A stretch of 51,562 nucleotides of DNA. It comes from Candidatus Omnitrophota bacterium (GTDB taxonomy: Bacteria > Omnitrophota > Gorgyraeia > Gygaellales > Profunditerraquicolaceae). Numbering within the stretch: the stretch's first letter is position 1; each line of letters opens with the position of its first letter. Under the pieces are notes generated by a model. That model worked only from the letters and a program-made list of their open reading frames with translations. It ran no database searches and was not told the DNA's origin. Positions 23,956-33,327 of the stretch are shown here, piece after piece. Made by a program: the position numbers and the translations under genes. The stretch spans positions 1-51,562 of the forward strand of contig JALOQK010000004.1 of assembly GCA_025453395.1 (NCBI GenBank), read 5' to 3'.

Positions 23956-25623
23956 ATGAGTATGAAGAAATTTAAAATTTTTATAAGCATACATTGGGTA
24001 AAAGTGCTTGTTTGGGCGGCGATAGTCGTGCTGGGGATATCACTTGTCTTAATCGTTGGCCATGGCCTGGGCGCTTGGAATGAATCCGAATCTTATCTAA
24101 AACAATCGCAATTAGCAGTGTTGCCGCTACAGATGTATATGTGGCTGATCATGGGATTAGTCCAGGCAGTAACTTTTACCTATATGTATTACTGGATGTT
24201 CTTTAAGAAAGGCGCGAGCAACTTCTCTCAAACACGTAAAAAATCAATTGCGGGAAACACCATAGGAATAACTTGGGATGATGTTATTGGTATGGACGAA
24301 GCCAAGCAAGAAGCTTTAGAAGTAGTAAAATTGATCACTGACCGCGTGCAATTACAGCGCATCGGTGGAAAGATACTTCGCGGAATACTAATGATGGGCC
24401 CGCCCGGTTGCGGGAAAACTTATCTTGCCAAAGCTATTGCCACAGAAGCTAAACTTCCCTTTATCTCTATGTCAGGTTCGGAATTTGTGGAGATGTTTGT
24501 AGGTGTAGGAGCAGGACGCATCAGGAGTCTTTTTAAACAAGCCCGGCAGTTAGCGGAATTTGAAGGCGGCTGCATTATTTTTATTGATGAGATTGACGCT
24601 GTAGGCGCCCAGCGCTCTGTTGACAAGGGCTTTGGCGGACAGACTGAAGCCAACACTACTGTCAATCAGCTTCTTGTGGAAATGGATGGCCTGAAAGAAA
24701 AAGATACCAACATTGTTATTATAGGCGCCACAAACGCTCCAGAGAATTTTCTTGATCCGGCGCTTCTTCGCCCGGGGAGATTTGACAGAAAAATCCATGT
24801 AGATAAACCCAATCTTGAGGACCGCGAAAAGCTTTTTAATTATTACCTAAAGCAAGTCAAATACGACGTAAACGATGTCAAGGTTGACCGCCTGGCGCGC
24901 ATCACCGTAGGCCAAAGCCCGGCGGACATATACAACATTGTGCGTGAATCCGCGCTTATCGCGGTACGTAATAAAAAATCCTATATTACCATGAAAGAAA
25001 TTGACGAGGCCAGAGAGCGCATCGCCTTAGGAGTTAAAAGAAGAATTAAAATGCCGGATAAAGAAAGGCTGCAGACCGCCTATCATGAGGCTGGACACGC
25101 CATTGTCACATACTTACTTGTACCAACACAGGATGTTTTTAAAGTTACAATTACCCCGCGCGGCCATACAGGAGGGGTAACCTGGACCCCGGAAAAAGAA
25201 GAAACTTTTATTCACGACAGAAATAAGCTTTTGGGCAGGATAAAAACCGCGCTTGGCGCGTATGCCGCAGAAAAAATAAAAATGGGTGGTACTACCGCCG
25301 GGGTGGATATGGATTTTCAACAGGCGTATTACATCGCGCATAATATGGTTTGGCGTTGGGGCATGGGAAAATCAGGGTTAATTGGGAATTTTCATGTTAT
25401 TGACTCTCAATTCACCTCTTATATTTCAGAACAAATGAAATACCAATTAGATAATGATGTGCAAGAAATCCTTTCTACCTGCCTTAAAGAAACCGAAGAA
25501 CTCCTGCGCAAAGAAGAGCCGCTTCTTGAACGGCTCTCCCAAGAATTAGTTGCCAAAGAAGAACTTAATTATGACGAAATTGAAGCAATATTCAAAGAAT
25601 TTGGCAAGAGCCGCTCTTCTTAG
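23956..25623 (+). CDS. FtsH-like membrane AAA+ zinc metalloprotease
   Basis: Membrane-bound ATP-dependent protease related to FtsH, 555 aa and shorter than typical FtsH (about 610-650). Two membrane segments (about 13-34 and 57-82) enclose only about 22 residues outside, against the usual 70 or so. AAA domain: Walker A GPPGCGKT (148-155), pore loop FVGVGAGR (181-188), Walker B IIFIDE (207-212), Arg residues in LLRPGRFDR (270-278). Protease: HEAGH (377-381), with the third ligand likely in AGVDMD (448-453). The reduced outer domain suggests a specialised second FtsH rather than the housekeeping one. It is one of only two plus-strand genes and has no Shine-Dalgarno. Confidence 0.92.
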   Translation: MSMKKFKIFISIHWVKVLVWAAIVVLGISLVLIVGHGLGAWNESESYLKQSQLAVLPLQMYMWLIMGLVQAVTFTYMYYWMFFKKGASNFSQTRKKSIAGNTIGITWDDVIGMDEAKQEALEVVKLITDRVQLQRIGGKILRGILMMGPPGCGKTYLAKAIATEAKLPFISMSGSEFVEMFVGVGAGRIRSLFKQARQLAEFEGGCIIFIDEIDAVGAQRSVDKGFGGQTEANTTVNQLLVEMDGLKEKDTNIVIIGATNAPENFLDPALLRPGRFDRKIHVDKPNLEDREKLFNYYLKQVKYDVNDVKVDRLARITVGQSPADIYNIVRESALIAVRNKKSYITMKEIDEARERIALGVKRRIKMPDKERLQTAYHEAGHAIVTYLLVPTQDVFKVTITPRGHTGGVTWTPEKEETFIHDRNKLLGRIKTALGAYAAEKIKMGGTTAGVDMDFQQAYYIAHNMVWRWGMGKSGLIGNFHVIDSQFTSYISEQMKYQLDNDVQEILSTCLKETEELLRKEEPLLERLSQELVAKEELNYDEIEAIFKEFGKSRSS

Positions 25624-26461
25624 CCTGGCCTTTATTTTATCTTCCTGCGGCGATATCCCAAAAACTTCCTTTTATAAAACCAGCCAAATCCCCCAAGCCA
25701 TTTGTGATATCGCAAAGAATAAATACCAAATCAATTTAAAGGCTATACTAAAAGGAAAAACCCTCTGGATATACTTGCCGCTTGAGAATATTGTCGTAGA
25801 AGCTAAAACGCCATCTGTGCACAAAGAAATATTCAAGGCCGACCAAATATCCGCCCAGTTTGACCAGGATTTATTGCAACTAGCCTATAAAATACAAAAG
25901 GTCAAGCCCAAGGAAATTGCTAATAGCGCGGATTTCAGTGAAGATGCCAAAGACAAGATCGGAAACGTGCGCATGGGAACGTATGATGTCCTTTTTAACA
26001 TTGACCGTTCTGAAGAATCACCGCCCTTGTTTCTTTGTATGGTCATAGCGGATGTGAAAAATGGCTTTGAAATAAAAACTACCACCTACATCCCGGATTT
26101 AAAAAAAGCATTCTACAATATTATCTCCGGCGAAGAATTCCGCCATAGGTCCTGCGACGATATAATCTTTGGGCAGGAAATAAATAATGACTTATCCGGA
26201 ACGCATTTAAATTGCGAGGACATTACTATGAAGGAATTCATCCGCCTTCAGATAAACCAGCGTGTTCGGCTGAAATTTGAAAAGGAGAAAACACTTTCAG
26301 ATAACCCAGATATAGATAAAGAAATCATGGATACCGCGCTTTTTGTCTTAGAGATATACGGACATCAAAATATAAGCGGGATAGAGCTGGAGAATTTGAT
26401 CACCAGCGAAAAAACACTTTTGCGGGATTCTGAAATAGCAGATAGGATCAACGCTAGGTAA
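25571..26461 (+). CDS. Predicted lipoprotein of unknown function
   Basis: 296-aa protein with a lipoprotein signal: basic start, hydrophobic stretch ending in ILSSC, modified Cys at about residue 27. The mature part is soluble, mixed alpha/beta and rich in Asp, Glu and Lys; I recognise no domain. The ATG at 25571 lies inside the 3' end of the FtsH-like gene (53-bp overlap), so the two are almost certainly co-expressed and the lipoprotein may be a substrate or partner. A TTG further upstream is less likely. Its 3' end overlaps the convergent purN by 8 bp. Confidence 0.75.
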   Translation: MTKLKQYSKNLARAALLSLAFILSSCGDIPKTSFYKTSQIPQAICDIAKNKYQINLKAILKGKTLWIYLPLENIVVEAKTPSVHKEIFKADQISAQFDQDLLQLAYKIQKVKPKEIANSADFSEDAKDKIGNVRMGTYDVLFNIDRSEESPPLFLCMVIADVKNGFEIKTTTYIPDLKKAFYNIISGEEFRHRSCDDIIFGQEINNDLSGTHLNCEDITMKEFIRLQINQRVRLKFEKEKTLSDNPDIDKEIMDTALFVLEIYGHQNISGIELENLITSEKTLLRDSEIADRINAR

Positions 26462-27056
26462 TTCTTGTTTTCCTGCCACAAACCTTAATCCTGCCGGACA
26501 AGTATAATCTTACTGCCTCAGGATAAAGCTTATGTTCAACCTTATGGATCTTCTCTTCAAGACTTTTTAGTGTATCTCGGTGAGAAATCCCTACTTCTTG
26601 CTGCAAGATGATCGGGCCGTGGTCGGTTTTCTCGTCAACAAAATGCACCGTAACCCCAGTTTTCTTAACCCCGTAATCAAAGGCATCCTTAATCCCGTGC
26701 GCGCCTTTAAAAGAAGGCAAAAGCGCCGGGTGGATATTAATTATCCGGTTCTTAAATTGTTTAACAAAACCTGGGCTTAAAACTCGCATAAAACCGGCTA
26801 AAACGATTAAATCTATTTTATTTCTTTTAACTGCGCGGATAATTTCTTTTTCAAAAGATTCCCTGCTTAAGAAATCTTCTCTTCTTGCCAAAAATATTTT
26901 AATTGAAGATTTTCTTGCTTTTTCTAAAGCAGCTGCTTGGGGGTTATCACTTACCAATAAAGACAAATTCGCCTTTATTCTTTTATTCTTAACCGCATCA
27001 ATAATCGCCTGAAAATTACTTCCGCGTCCGGAAGCAAATACCGCGATGTTCTTCAT
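26454..27056 (-). CDS. purN: Phosphoribosylglycinamide formyltransferase
   Basis: Transfers the formyl group from 10-formyl-THF to GAR. Motifs: GRGSNFQAI near the N-terminus, the catalytic Asn-His in INIHPALLPSFKG and the catalytic Asp in DEKTDHGPII. Length is 200 aa, full size. It begins 3 nt after the rnfB stop, so this purine gene is carried at the end of the rnf transcript rather than with the other pur genes. Its 3' end overlaps the opposite-strand lipoprotein gene by 8 bp. Confidence 0.96.
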   Translation of the reverse strand: MKNIAVFASGRGSNFQAIIDAVKNKRIKANLSLLVSDNPQAAALEKARKSSIKIFLARREDFLSRESFEKEIIRAVKRNKIDLIVLAGFMRVLSPGFVKQFKNRIINIHPALLPSFKGAHGIKDAFDYGVKKTGVTVHFVDEKTDHGPIILQQEVGISHRDTLKSLEEKIHKVEHKLYPEAVRLYLSGRIKVCGRKTRIT

Positions 27057-27059
27057 CTG

Positions 27060-27845
27060 TTACCTCTTCCTTATTGTCTTCATCGGGCACGCCAAAAGGC
27101 ACTTGCCGCAAGAGATACATTTATTATAGTCAATACGCGCTAAATTATCAATTACCTTGATTGCCTGCGCCGGACAGACCTGTTCGCACTTGCGGCAGGC
27201 GATACAGCCCACAGGGCAGGCGGCGCGGGTATCTTTACCAGCGTCGGTACAGCTGCAGGCAACATAAATACTATGCGTTTGGGGGATCAAACTAAAAAGT
27301 TTCTTAGGACAAACTAAAACACATTTATTACAAGCGCGGCATTTGCCTTTATCCACTACAGGAAGCCCATCGCTAGACATTTTTATGGCATCAAAAGGGC
27401 ACACCCTCACGCAAGTGCCTAAACCTAAACACCCAAAGACGCATTCTTTATAACCGCCTAACACATTGCTTGCGGCGATACAATCCTGAAGGCCTTGGTA
27501 TTTAAATTTATTCTTAACTTTATTGCCGCCATTACAATGCAAACAGGCTACCTTGGGAGTTTGCTCCTCTAATTTCTGGCCTAAGACTTTGGCGATCTGT
27601 TCTTTGGCATTTGGAGAGCTGACCCGGCAGGCATTAACCGATGCCTTACCCTCTATCAAAGCTTCGGCCAATCCAAAACACCCTGCCATGCCGCAGGCGC
27701 CACAGTTGCTGCCCGGCAAAAGGCTTTGTATTTTTTCTAAACGCGGGTCTACCTCTACTTTTAATTTCTTAGAAGCTAATGACAAACCCACGCCAAACAA
27801 AAGCCCCAATCCGCCTAAGATCAAAATAGGCACTAGTATTTCCAT
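27060..27845 (-). CDS. rnfB: Rnf complex subunit B (ferredoxin-like Fe-S protein)
   Basis: Electron-entry subunit of the ferredoxin:NAD+ oxidoreductase. One N-terminal membrane helix (about 2-24), then the Rnf-specific cluster region CGACGMAGCFG (about 48-58 with a fourth Cys near 73), and several ferredoxin-type CxxCxxCxxxC motifs, for example GTCVRVCP, CRACNKCVLVCP, CIACRKCEQVCP and CISCGKCLLACP. Length is 261 aa. GAGG lies upstream of the ATG. It is the last rnf gene, preceded by a 166-bp spacer with an inverted word repeat. Confidence 0.95.
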   Translation of the reverse strand: MEILVPILILGGLGLLFGVGLSLASKKLKVEVDPRLEKIQSLLPGSNCGACGMAGCFGLAEALIEGKASVNACRVSSPNAKEQIAKVLGQKLEEQTPKVACLHCNGGNKVKNKFKYQGLQDCIAASNVLGGYKECVFGCLGLGTCVRVCPFDAIKMSSDGLPVVDKGKCRACNKCVLVCPKKLFSLIPQTHSIYVACSCTDAGKDTRAACPVGCIACRKCEQVCPAQAIKVIDNLARIDYNKCISCGKCLLACPMKTIRKR

Positions 27846-27858
27846 AATAAATACCTCA

Positions 27859-27995
27859 TTAAATAACCAAACACCAAATCACAAACACCAAACAAGCCCC
27901 AATAATCAATAACCAATTGACCAAACAAATTTGGTTCTTGGATATTGGTGTTTGATTATTATTTGGTTATTGTAAACTTGGTGATTGGTTATTTT
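27859..27995. repeat. Family D inverted word repeat between rnfA and rnfB
   Basis: Left half: AACCAAACACCAAATCAC-type words; right half: TTGGTGTTTGATTATT-type words; the centre is near CAAATTTG (27926-27933). The two halves are reverse-complement in style but not exact copies. The adjoining 27993-28009 is ACTTTTGACTTTTT, the same word found as in-frame inserts in purQ and rnfC. Confidence 0.8.
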
Positions 27996-28011
27996 CACTT
28001 TTGACTTTTTA

Positions 28012-28620
28012 TCAGAATTTAAACCCATTAAATCCCATAAAACTTAAGCTCATTAAACTGGCGATAATAAACCCCAGAGGAAATTCCTTCATTGCCTTTG
28101 GCACGTCACAATATTCCAGTCTTTCCCTGATGCCTGACATTAAGAACATTGCCAAGGTATAGCCTAACCCCACGCAAATGCCCTGGAAAAGCGCATAGAT
28201 AAAACTTCCCGGCACAGGCTGGCCGTTCTTAAAGAACATATCGCTGTTTAATACCGCCACCCCCAACACCGCGCAGTTAACTGTAATTAACGGCAGATAT
28301 ATCCCGAAAGCCCTGTACATTGCCGGGCTTATCTTACGGATAGCCATTTCCACTAACTGCACAAAAGTAGCAATAACCAGAATAAAAGAAATCGTGCGCA
28401 GGTATTCCAGGTGAAAAGGCATTAATAAAAACCGGTAAACCGCCCATGTGATTATAGAAGACATAACCGTAACGAACATAACCGCGCCGCTCATCGCCAC
28501 AGCAGGCTTGGTCTGTTTGGAAATAGCGATAAAAGAGCAAAGCCCTAAGAAGCGCGAAAGAATAACATTCTGGATAAATACCGCGGAAATAAATATGGTC
28601 AAAAGCTGGCTTAAGTGCAT
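28012..28620 (-). CDS. rnfA: Rnf complex subunit A
   Basis: Membrane subunit with about six transmembrane segments and the RnfA N-terminal signature FIQNVILSRFLGLCSF, whose Cys belongs to the membrane [2Fe-2S] site shared with RnfE. Length is 202 aa from the ATG at 28620, chosen because GAGG lies six bases upstream and family members start at this point. It overlaps the 3' end of rnfE by 10 bp. Confidence 0.95.
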   Translation of the reverse strand: MHLSQLLTIFISAVFIQNVILSRFLGLCSFIAISKQTKPAVAMSGAVMFVTVMSSIITWAVYRFLLMPFHLEYLRTISFILVIATFVQLVEMAIRKISPAMYRAFGIYLPLITVNCAVLGVAVLNSDMFFKNGQPVPGSFIYALFQGICVGLGYTLAMFLMSGIRERLEYCDVPKAMKEFPLGFIIASLMSLSFMGFNGFKF

Positions 28621-29210
28621 TTTTTCCTCGCTGCCCACCAATTAAAAAACCCTAAGAGAACTCCTATTACCAATAATGCCCCCGGAGGAAAACTAAAGAA
28701 TGCCACCGGATGAAAACCATTGATCAATTCATAGCCTAAAAGTTTGCCTGTGCCTAAGAATTCCCTGAGGGCGGAAATCAAAACAAGCGCTAAGGTAAAA
28801 CCAGCACCCATACCCAAAGCGTCAAAAAAAGAAGATAAAGCATTGTTTTTACAGGCATAGGCTTCGGCACGGCCCAAGACAATACAGTTAACCACTATCA
28901 AAGGTACATATATGCCTAAAGAACGGTCTAATTCCGGGCTATAGGCCTTCATCATCATTTCGGCTATAGTAACAAAGGTGGCGATGATCACAATGTAGCA
29001 GGGAATGCGTATCCCGTCGGGAATTGAGTTCTTGACCAAAGAAATGATTATATTTGACCCCAATAAGACAAATGTCGCGGCAATGCCCATTCCTATGGCA
29101 TTAGAAATAGATACTGACACTGCCAATGTCGGGCACAAACCTAAGACTAAAACAAAGGTCGGATTTTCCTTGATGATACCTTTTAGGAACTCTTTAAGTA
29201 GATTTCTCAT
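28611..29210 (-). CDS. rnfE: Rnf complex subunit E
   Basis: Paralog of RnfA with the diagnostic VLGLCPTLAV segment (Cys near 26, membrane Fe-S ligand) and about six membrane helices; 199 aa. It overlaps rnfA, which follows. The 139-bp gap from rnfD is filled by a family B/E word repeat. It works with RnfA to pass electrons across the membrane in ion-pumping Rnf. Confidence 0.95.
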   Translation of the reverse strand: MRNLLKEFLKGIIKENPTFVLVLGLCPTLAVSVSISNAIGMGIAATFVLLGSNIIISLVKNSIPDGIRIPCYIVIIATFVTIAEMMMKAYSPELDRSLGIYVPLIVVNCIVLGRAEAYACKNNALSSFFDALGMGAGFTLALVLISALREFLGTGKLLGYELINGFHPVAFFSFPPGALLVIGVLLGFFNWWAARKKCT

Positions 29211-29219
29211 AATAGAAGT

Positions 29220-29345
29220 GAGCGTAAAGTGTAAAACTAAAAGCTAAAAACCATAATTCAAAATTCAAAATTTTTAATTTTATTTGCTTTTTTTCGCTTT
29301 CAGTCTTACGCTTTAGTTTTGCGCTTTACGCTTTACGTTTTTCGC
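29220..29345. repeat. Family B/E composite word repeat between rnfD and rnfE
   Basis: GCGTAAAGTGTAAAACTAAA words, an AATTCAAAATTCAAAATTTTT core and a right arm of GCTTTAGTTTTGCGCTTTAC words (the approximate reverse complement). It sits inside the rnf operon. Confidence 0.8.
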
Positions 29346-29349
29346 TAAC

Positions 29350-30288
29350 CTATTTCCCGTAAACTCTAGGTTTGGTGTATCTATCAATAACCGGCACTGC
29401 CGCATTCATCATTAAAATAGCATACGATGCGCCCTCTGGATAGCCTCCCCAAAGCCGGATAACAGCGGTTAAAATCCCGCAGCCAATACCAAAGACAATC
29501 TGCCCAGTTCGCGAAAGAGGAGAAGTCACATAATCTGTGGCCATAAAAAACGCGCCCAATATTAACCCGCCGGATAAAATATGAAACAACCAGTCCCCCT
29601 TAAAGAATCCTTGAGGAGAAAAAATAAAAGTAAATAACGCTACTGTGGCAATATAGGTAAAGGGTATCTCTATTCCGATGTACCCCCTGATAAGAAGAAA
29701 TAACGCGCCTGCAAGCAAAGCCAGAATACAAACTTCTCCAATACAACCGCCGTGATTGCCTAAAAATAGGTCAAGATAAGAAACTGCTCCGATTCCTTTT
29801 CCCTCCTTAAGAAGTGTTAATGGCGTGGGAGAAGTTACCGCGTCTATCCCAAAGGGATTAGGAAAGCTTGTCATGTGCTGCGGCCACGAAGCCATTAAAA
29901 AAGCCCTGCCGGCTAAAGCAGGGTTAAAAATATTCTGCCCCAAACCGCCAAAAATCTGCTTGCCGATGGCTATAGAAAAAACTGAACCCGCGATAACAAG
30001 CCACATAGGAGCGCTGGAAGGCAAATTATATGCCAATAACAACCCGGTCATAAAAGCGCTGCCGTCGCAGATGGTAACTTTCTTTTTCATCATAACCTGC
30101 ACCAAGGCTTCAGTTACTACAGCGGTTATTACACAAGTTAGAATAACCCAAAAAGCCGGCATACCAAAAATATACACCCCAGCTGCGCCAGCTGGAATAA
30201 GGCTTAAAATCACAAACCACATGATCTGGGCAACAGATTCTTTTTTATATAGATGCGGAGCAGTATTGACTTGTAGATTAGCGCCCAT
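29350..30288 (-). CDS. rnfD: Rnf complex subunit D
   Basis: Integral membrane subunit of the NqrB/RnfD family, 312 aa with about nine hydrophobic segments. The FMN attachment region is DAVTSPTPL (149-157), with T155 the likely flavinylated Thr. The FNPALAGRAF segment (121-130) is also typical. It overlaps the end of rnfG by 11 bp. In most rnf operons I know, rnfD precedes rnfG; here the order is reversed. Confidence 0.95.
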   Translation of the reverse strand: MGANLQVNTAPHLYKKESVAQIMWFVILSLIPAGAAGVYIFGMPAFWVILTCVITAVVTEALVQVMMKKKVTICDGSAFMTGLLLAYNLPSSAPMWLVIAGSVFSIAIGKQIFGGLGQNIFNPALAGRAFLMASWPQHMTSFPNPFGIDAVTSPTPLTLLKEGKGIGAVSYLDLFLGNHGGCIGEVCILALLAGALFLLIRGYIGIEIPFTYIATVALFTFIFSPQGFFKGDWLFHILSGGLILGAFFMATDYVTSPLSRTGQIVFGIGCGILTAVIRLWGGYPEGASYAILMMNAAVPVIDRYTKPRVYGK

Positions 30289-30787
30289 TTTTCATAAGCT
30301 CCTTGATCTGCTGCGATTTAATTTTAACCGCTTCGATAACCGCGCGCGAAGAAATGGTCGCGCCGCTAATTGCCTGCACTTGATTTAAATCCTTACAAGA
30401 TCTGAAACGGCTGATAAAATCATCTTCGGCTACCTTAGAGCCTAATCCGGGAGTCTCATTAAGGCTTAATACTTTAATAGCGTTTATTGTTCCGTCATTA
30501 AACATCCCCACCATCACCTCAATAACGCTTGAGTAGCCTTTCCCCTGAGCCTTGAAACACACTCCGATTAGATTGTCTTTTTGATCATAGGCCTGATAAT
30601 ACCCTGCCTTATCAACAGCTTGAAAACGCGCAGCCATAGGCATAACTTCTTTAAGGCTTGCCTCTTCCTCAAGCTTTAATTGCCGGGCTATTTTATCTTT
30701 AGTCATAGCATTAACCCCTGCCAAAAGCCCGGAGGCAACTGAACATACGATAAAAAGCACCAAACCATAACGAATTGTCTGTTTCAT
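30278..30787 (-). CDS. rnfG: Rnf complex subunit G
   Basis: Single-span membrane protein with an external FMN-binding domain; 169 aa. The membrane anchor is about residues 7-27 and the covalent FMN motif is SGATISS (141-147; T144). The NETPGLGSKV stretch is characteristic of RnfG/NqrC. It lies 4 nt after rnfC. Confidence 0.95.
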   Translation of the reverse strand: MKQTIRYGLVLFIVCSVASGLLAGVNAMTKDKIARQLKLEEEASLKEVMPMAARFQAVDKAGYYQAYDQKDNLIGVCFKAQGKGYSSVIEVMVGMFNDGTINAIKVLSLNETPGLGSKVAEDDFISRFRSCKDLNQVQAISGATISSRAVIEAVKIKSQQIKELMKNGR

Positions 30788-30791
30788 AATC

Positions 30792-32069
30792 TCACTTGCG
30801 GGAAATTTCCGCCTTAGCCCTCTTTATTGCCTGTATTATATTGCGGTTTGCCGGACAAACATAACTGCAGCAACCGCATTCAATACAATCCATAACGCTA
30901 TTTTCCTTAGCCTGCTCCCATAATCCTTTTTCGGATAGCGCGTTAAGCAAACTTGGCACCAATCCCATAGGGCAACACCTCACACAACTGCCGCAACGAA
31001 TGCAAACTTGCGGAAGAATAGATTTTGCTTCTTTAGCGCTGAATAAAACCACCCCGGTGGTAGATTTAATTACCGGAACCTGATCTGTATATTGAGCAAG
31101 GCCCATCATCGGCCCGCCGATAATAATCTTTGCCGGTTCCTCTTTTAAAACCCCGCAGGCATCAATTAATTCTTTTATGGGTGTGCCTAAACGCACTAAA
31201 AGATTCTTGGGGTTCTCTAAACAGCTTCCTGACACAGTGACCACCCGCTCATACAAGCTTTTATTCTGATAAACCGCTTCATAAACAGCAAAGCTTGTAC
31301 TTATATTCTGCACCACAACTCCGATATCAAGCGGCAGTTTTCCCGAGGGGACTTGACGGCCCAAGACGCTTTTAACCAACTGCTTCTCCCCGCCCTGCGG
31401 ATAAGATGTTTTTAACACCTTGACTTTTAGTTTTTCGCTTTTAGCTTTAAGCTTTTCTATCGCCTCCGGTTTATTATCTTCTATGGCAATAAATATATCT
31501 TTTACCCCCAAACATCTTGCGATAACAAAAACGCCTTTTAATATTTCTTCGGTTTTCTCTACCATCAAACGGTAGTCGCCGGTCAAGAACGGCTCGCATT
31601 CAGCGGCGTTAATAATTAAAGTATCTACCGGCTTGGAGGGATTTAGTTTTATATAAGTTGGAAATGCCGCCCCTCCCATGCCCACAATGCCCGCCTCTTG
31701 CACTATGCCGCGTATTTGATCCGGGGTTAATTTTTCTATTTCTTCCTGACTTCTTACTTTTGACTTTTCACTTTTTACTTCTTCTGTATCACTATCTATC
31801 ACAATCGCCTTGCATCTTCCTAAAACAGGATGCGGCCAGTCTAAAATAGCAGAAACTCTACCGGAAATAGAAGAATGGATAGGGCTTGATACAGCAGATT
31901 GGGCATCGGCTATCTTCTGCCCCACAGACACAGAATCACCAATATTCACAATCGGCACACAGACCTTACCTAAATGCTGGATTAAGGGCAGGTAGGCCTT
32001 AAGAGGCGCTTGCAGTTTCTCTATTGCTTTATTCTCTGTAAGATGTTTATATTCTTCTAACTTGATCAT
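30792..32069 (-). CDS. rnfC: Rnf complex subunit C (NADH-binding side)
   Basis: Peripheral subunit with flavin/NADH-binding features (GIVGMGGAAFPTYIKL, AAECEPFLTGDYRLM) and two C-terminal ferredoxin motifs: CIRCGSCVRCCPMG and CIECGCCSYVCPAN. Length is 425 aa. Two Lys-rich stretches look inserted in frame: about residues 97-110 (EVKSEKSKVRSQEE) and about 205-219 (KLKAKSEKLKVK). Their DNA (31741-31792 and 31421-31452) is built of the same words as nearby intergenic repeats. The start overlaps the upstream MFS gene by 23 bp. Confidence 0.95.
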   Translation of the reverse strand: MIKLEEYKHLTENKAIEKLQAPLKAYLPLIQHLGKVCVPIVNIGDSVSVGQKIADAQSAVSSPIHSSISGRVSAILDWPHPVLGRCKAIVIDSDTEEVKSEKSKVRSQEEIEKLTPDQIRGIVQEAGIVGMGGAAFPTYIKLNPSKPVDTLIINAAECEPFLTGDYRLMVEKTEEILKGVFVIARCLGVKDIFIAIEDNKPEAIEKLKAKSEKLKVKVLKTSYPQGGEKQLVKSVLGRQVPSGKLPLDIGVVVQNISTSFAVYEAVYQNKSLYERVVTVSGSCLENPKNLLVRLGTPIKELIDACGVLKEEPAKIIIGGPMMGLAQYTDQVPVIKSTTGVVLFSAKEAKSILPQVCIRCGSCVRCCPMGLVPSLLNALSEKGLWEQAKENSVMDCIECGCCSYVCPANRNIIQAIKRAKAEISRK

Positions 32070-33309
32070 GGTGTGCGCAATGGTAAATAAAACTTGAGGC
32101 CCCTAAAACACCGACTATCACCCCTACAGAAGTAAGAATTACTTCTTTGGGCATGCGCTCTGCCAAGAAACTGCTCAAAAACATGGCCAACAGAAACCCC
32201 AAATGCATAACGATCTCAAGAGAGCTGAAGACTTTTCCGCGCATTTGCCGTTCGCTTGCGTTATGGATAATGGTATTTGAAGCGATAATAATCGGAGCAA
32301 CCACTATGCCTAAACACAAAGCAAGGCCGGCAGCCACCAAAGAAAAGGGATACCTTTTAAGTATCCCCACGAAAAGCACCAGCATTATACCACTTGTGAC
32401 TAGCGATGCAAATATTATCTTCTGATGCGAGATTTTCTGGCCAAACCTGCCATAGACAAGCGCTCCCAAGAATAGGCCAATACCTAAGAACATCGCTAAA
32501 ATACCCAAATCTTTAGTGGCAGTGCCTAAGGTTGTCTGCACAAAAACGATGATCACCGCATAAACCGCGCCCAATGCCGCCCAAAGAAAAAAATTGATCC
32601 ACGCGGTAAAGAAAATCGCCTTTTGGGTAAAGAAATAACCAAACCCCTCTTTAATTTCCTGCACCACTGATTTCTGGATCACCTCTACTATTTCTTTGCC
32701 GATTCTCCGGATATCAAATTTAGAGCTGTGCCGCGGAATAATAAAGAAAATAAGGGCTGCCGAAGCAAAAAAACTCAAACTGTTAAGATAAAAACCGCTT
32801 TTAGCGCCAAACCACTCTACCAAAATCCCGCTTAAGCCAAAACCTAAGATAGCGGCGATCATGCCGGTAGTATTAATTAAGGAATTAGCGATCAACAAGT
32901 CCTTCTCTTGCACCAAATCCGGGACAATGGCCAACTTCGCCGGAACAAAGAAGCGGCTCAAGGAAAACATAAGAAAAATAATTATATATACGGGTATGAT
33001 TTTATCTGCGGCTAGAAAAAATAAAGCAATGGTCAACACAAGTAGCGACCGGATAAGGTCTGATACGTACATCGTCTTTCTTCTATCCCAGCGGTCAACA
33101 TACACTCCTGCCAAGGGCCCGACTAAAAATACCGGGATGATCGTAAAGGAAAGTACCTTGGCAATCTGCATGGATGAGCCGGGAGCGCGCGAATAGACAA
33201 AGCCGATCAAGGCCATCTGGCCTAACCTCTCCCCAAATTGAGAAATAATTTGGCCGATCCAAAGCAAGAAGAAATTACGGTTCTTTAGTATTTTAGTAAA
33301 ACCTGCCAT
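32047..33309 (-). CDS. Major facilitator superfamily transporter
   Basis: 420-aa membrane protein with about 12 transmembrane segments, starting with NRNFFLLWIGQIISQFGERL and containing the loop 2-3 motif GVYVDRWDRRKTM, typical of the drug/enterobactin-exporter type MFS branch. Substrate unknown. It has no clear Shine-Dalgarno and starts 18 nt after tRNA-Thr with no terminator between, so it is probably read from the tRNA promoter. The 23-bp overlap with rnfC implies the rnf genes share that transcript. Confidence 0.85.
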   Translation of the reverse strand: MAGFTKILKNRNFFLLWIGQIISQFGERLGQMALIGFVYSRAPGSSMQIAKVLSFTIIPVFLVGPLAGVYVDRWDRRKTMYVSDLIRSLLVLTIALFFLAADKIIPVYIIIFLMFSLSRFFVPAKLAIVPDLVQEKDLLIANSLINTTGMIAAILGFGLSGILVEWFGAKSGFYLNSLSFFASAALIFFIIPRHSSKFDIRRIGKEIVEVIQKSVVQEIKEGFGYFFTQKAIFFTAWINFFLWAALGAVYAVIIVFVQTTLGTATKDLGILAMFLGIGLFLGALVYGRFGQKISHQKIIFASLVTSGIMLVLFVGILKRYPFSLVAAGLALCLGIVVAPIIIASNTIIHNASERQMRGKVFSSLEIVMHLGFLLAMFLSSFLAERMPKEVILTSVGVIVGVLGASSFIYHCAHHDQVRRI

Positions 33310-33327
33310 AGTTTTTCATGTAAAAAG

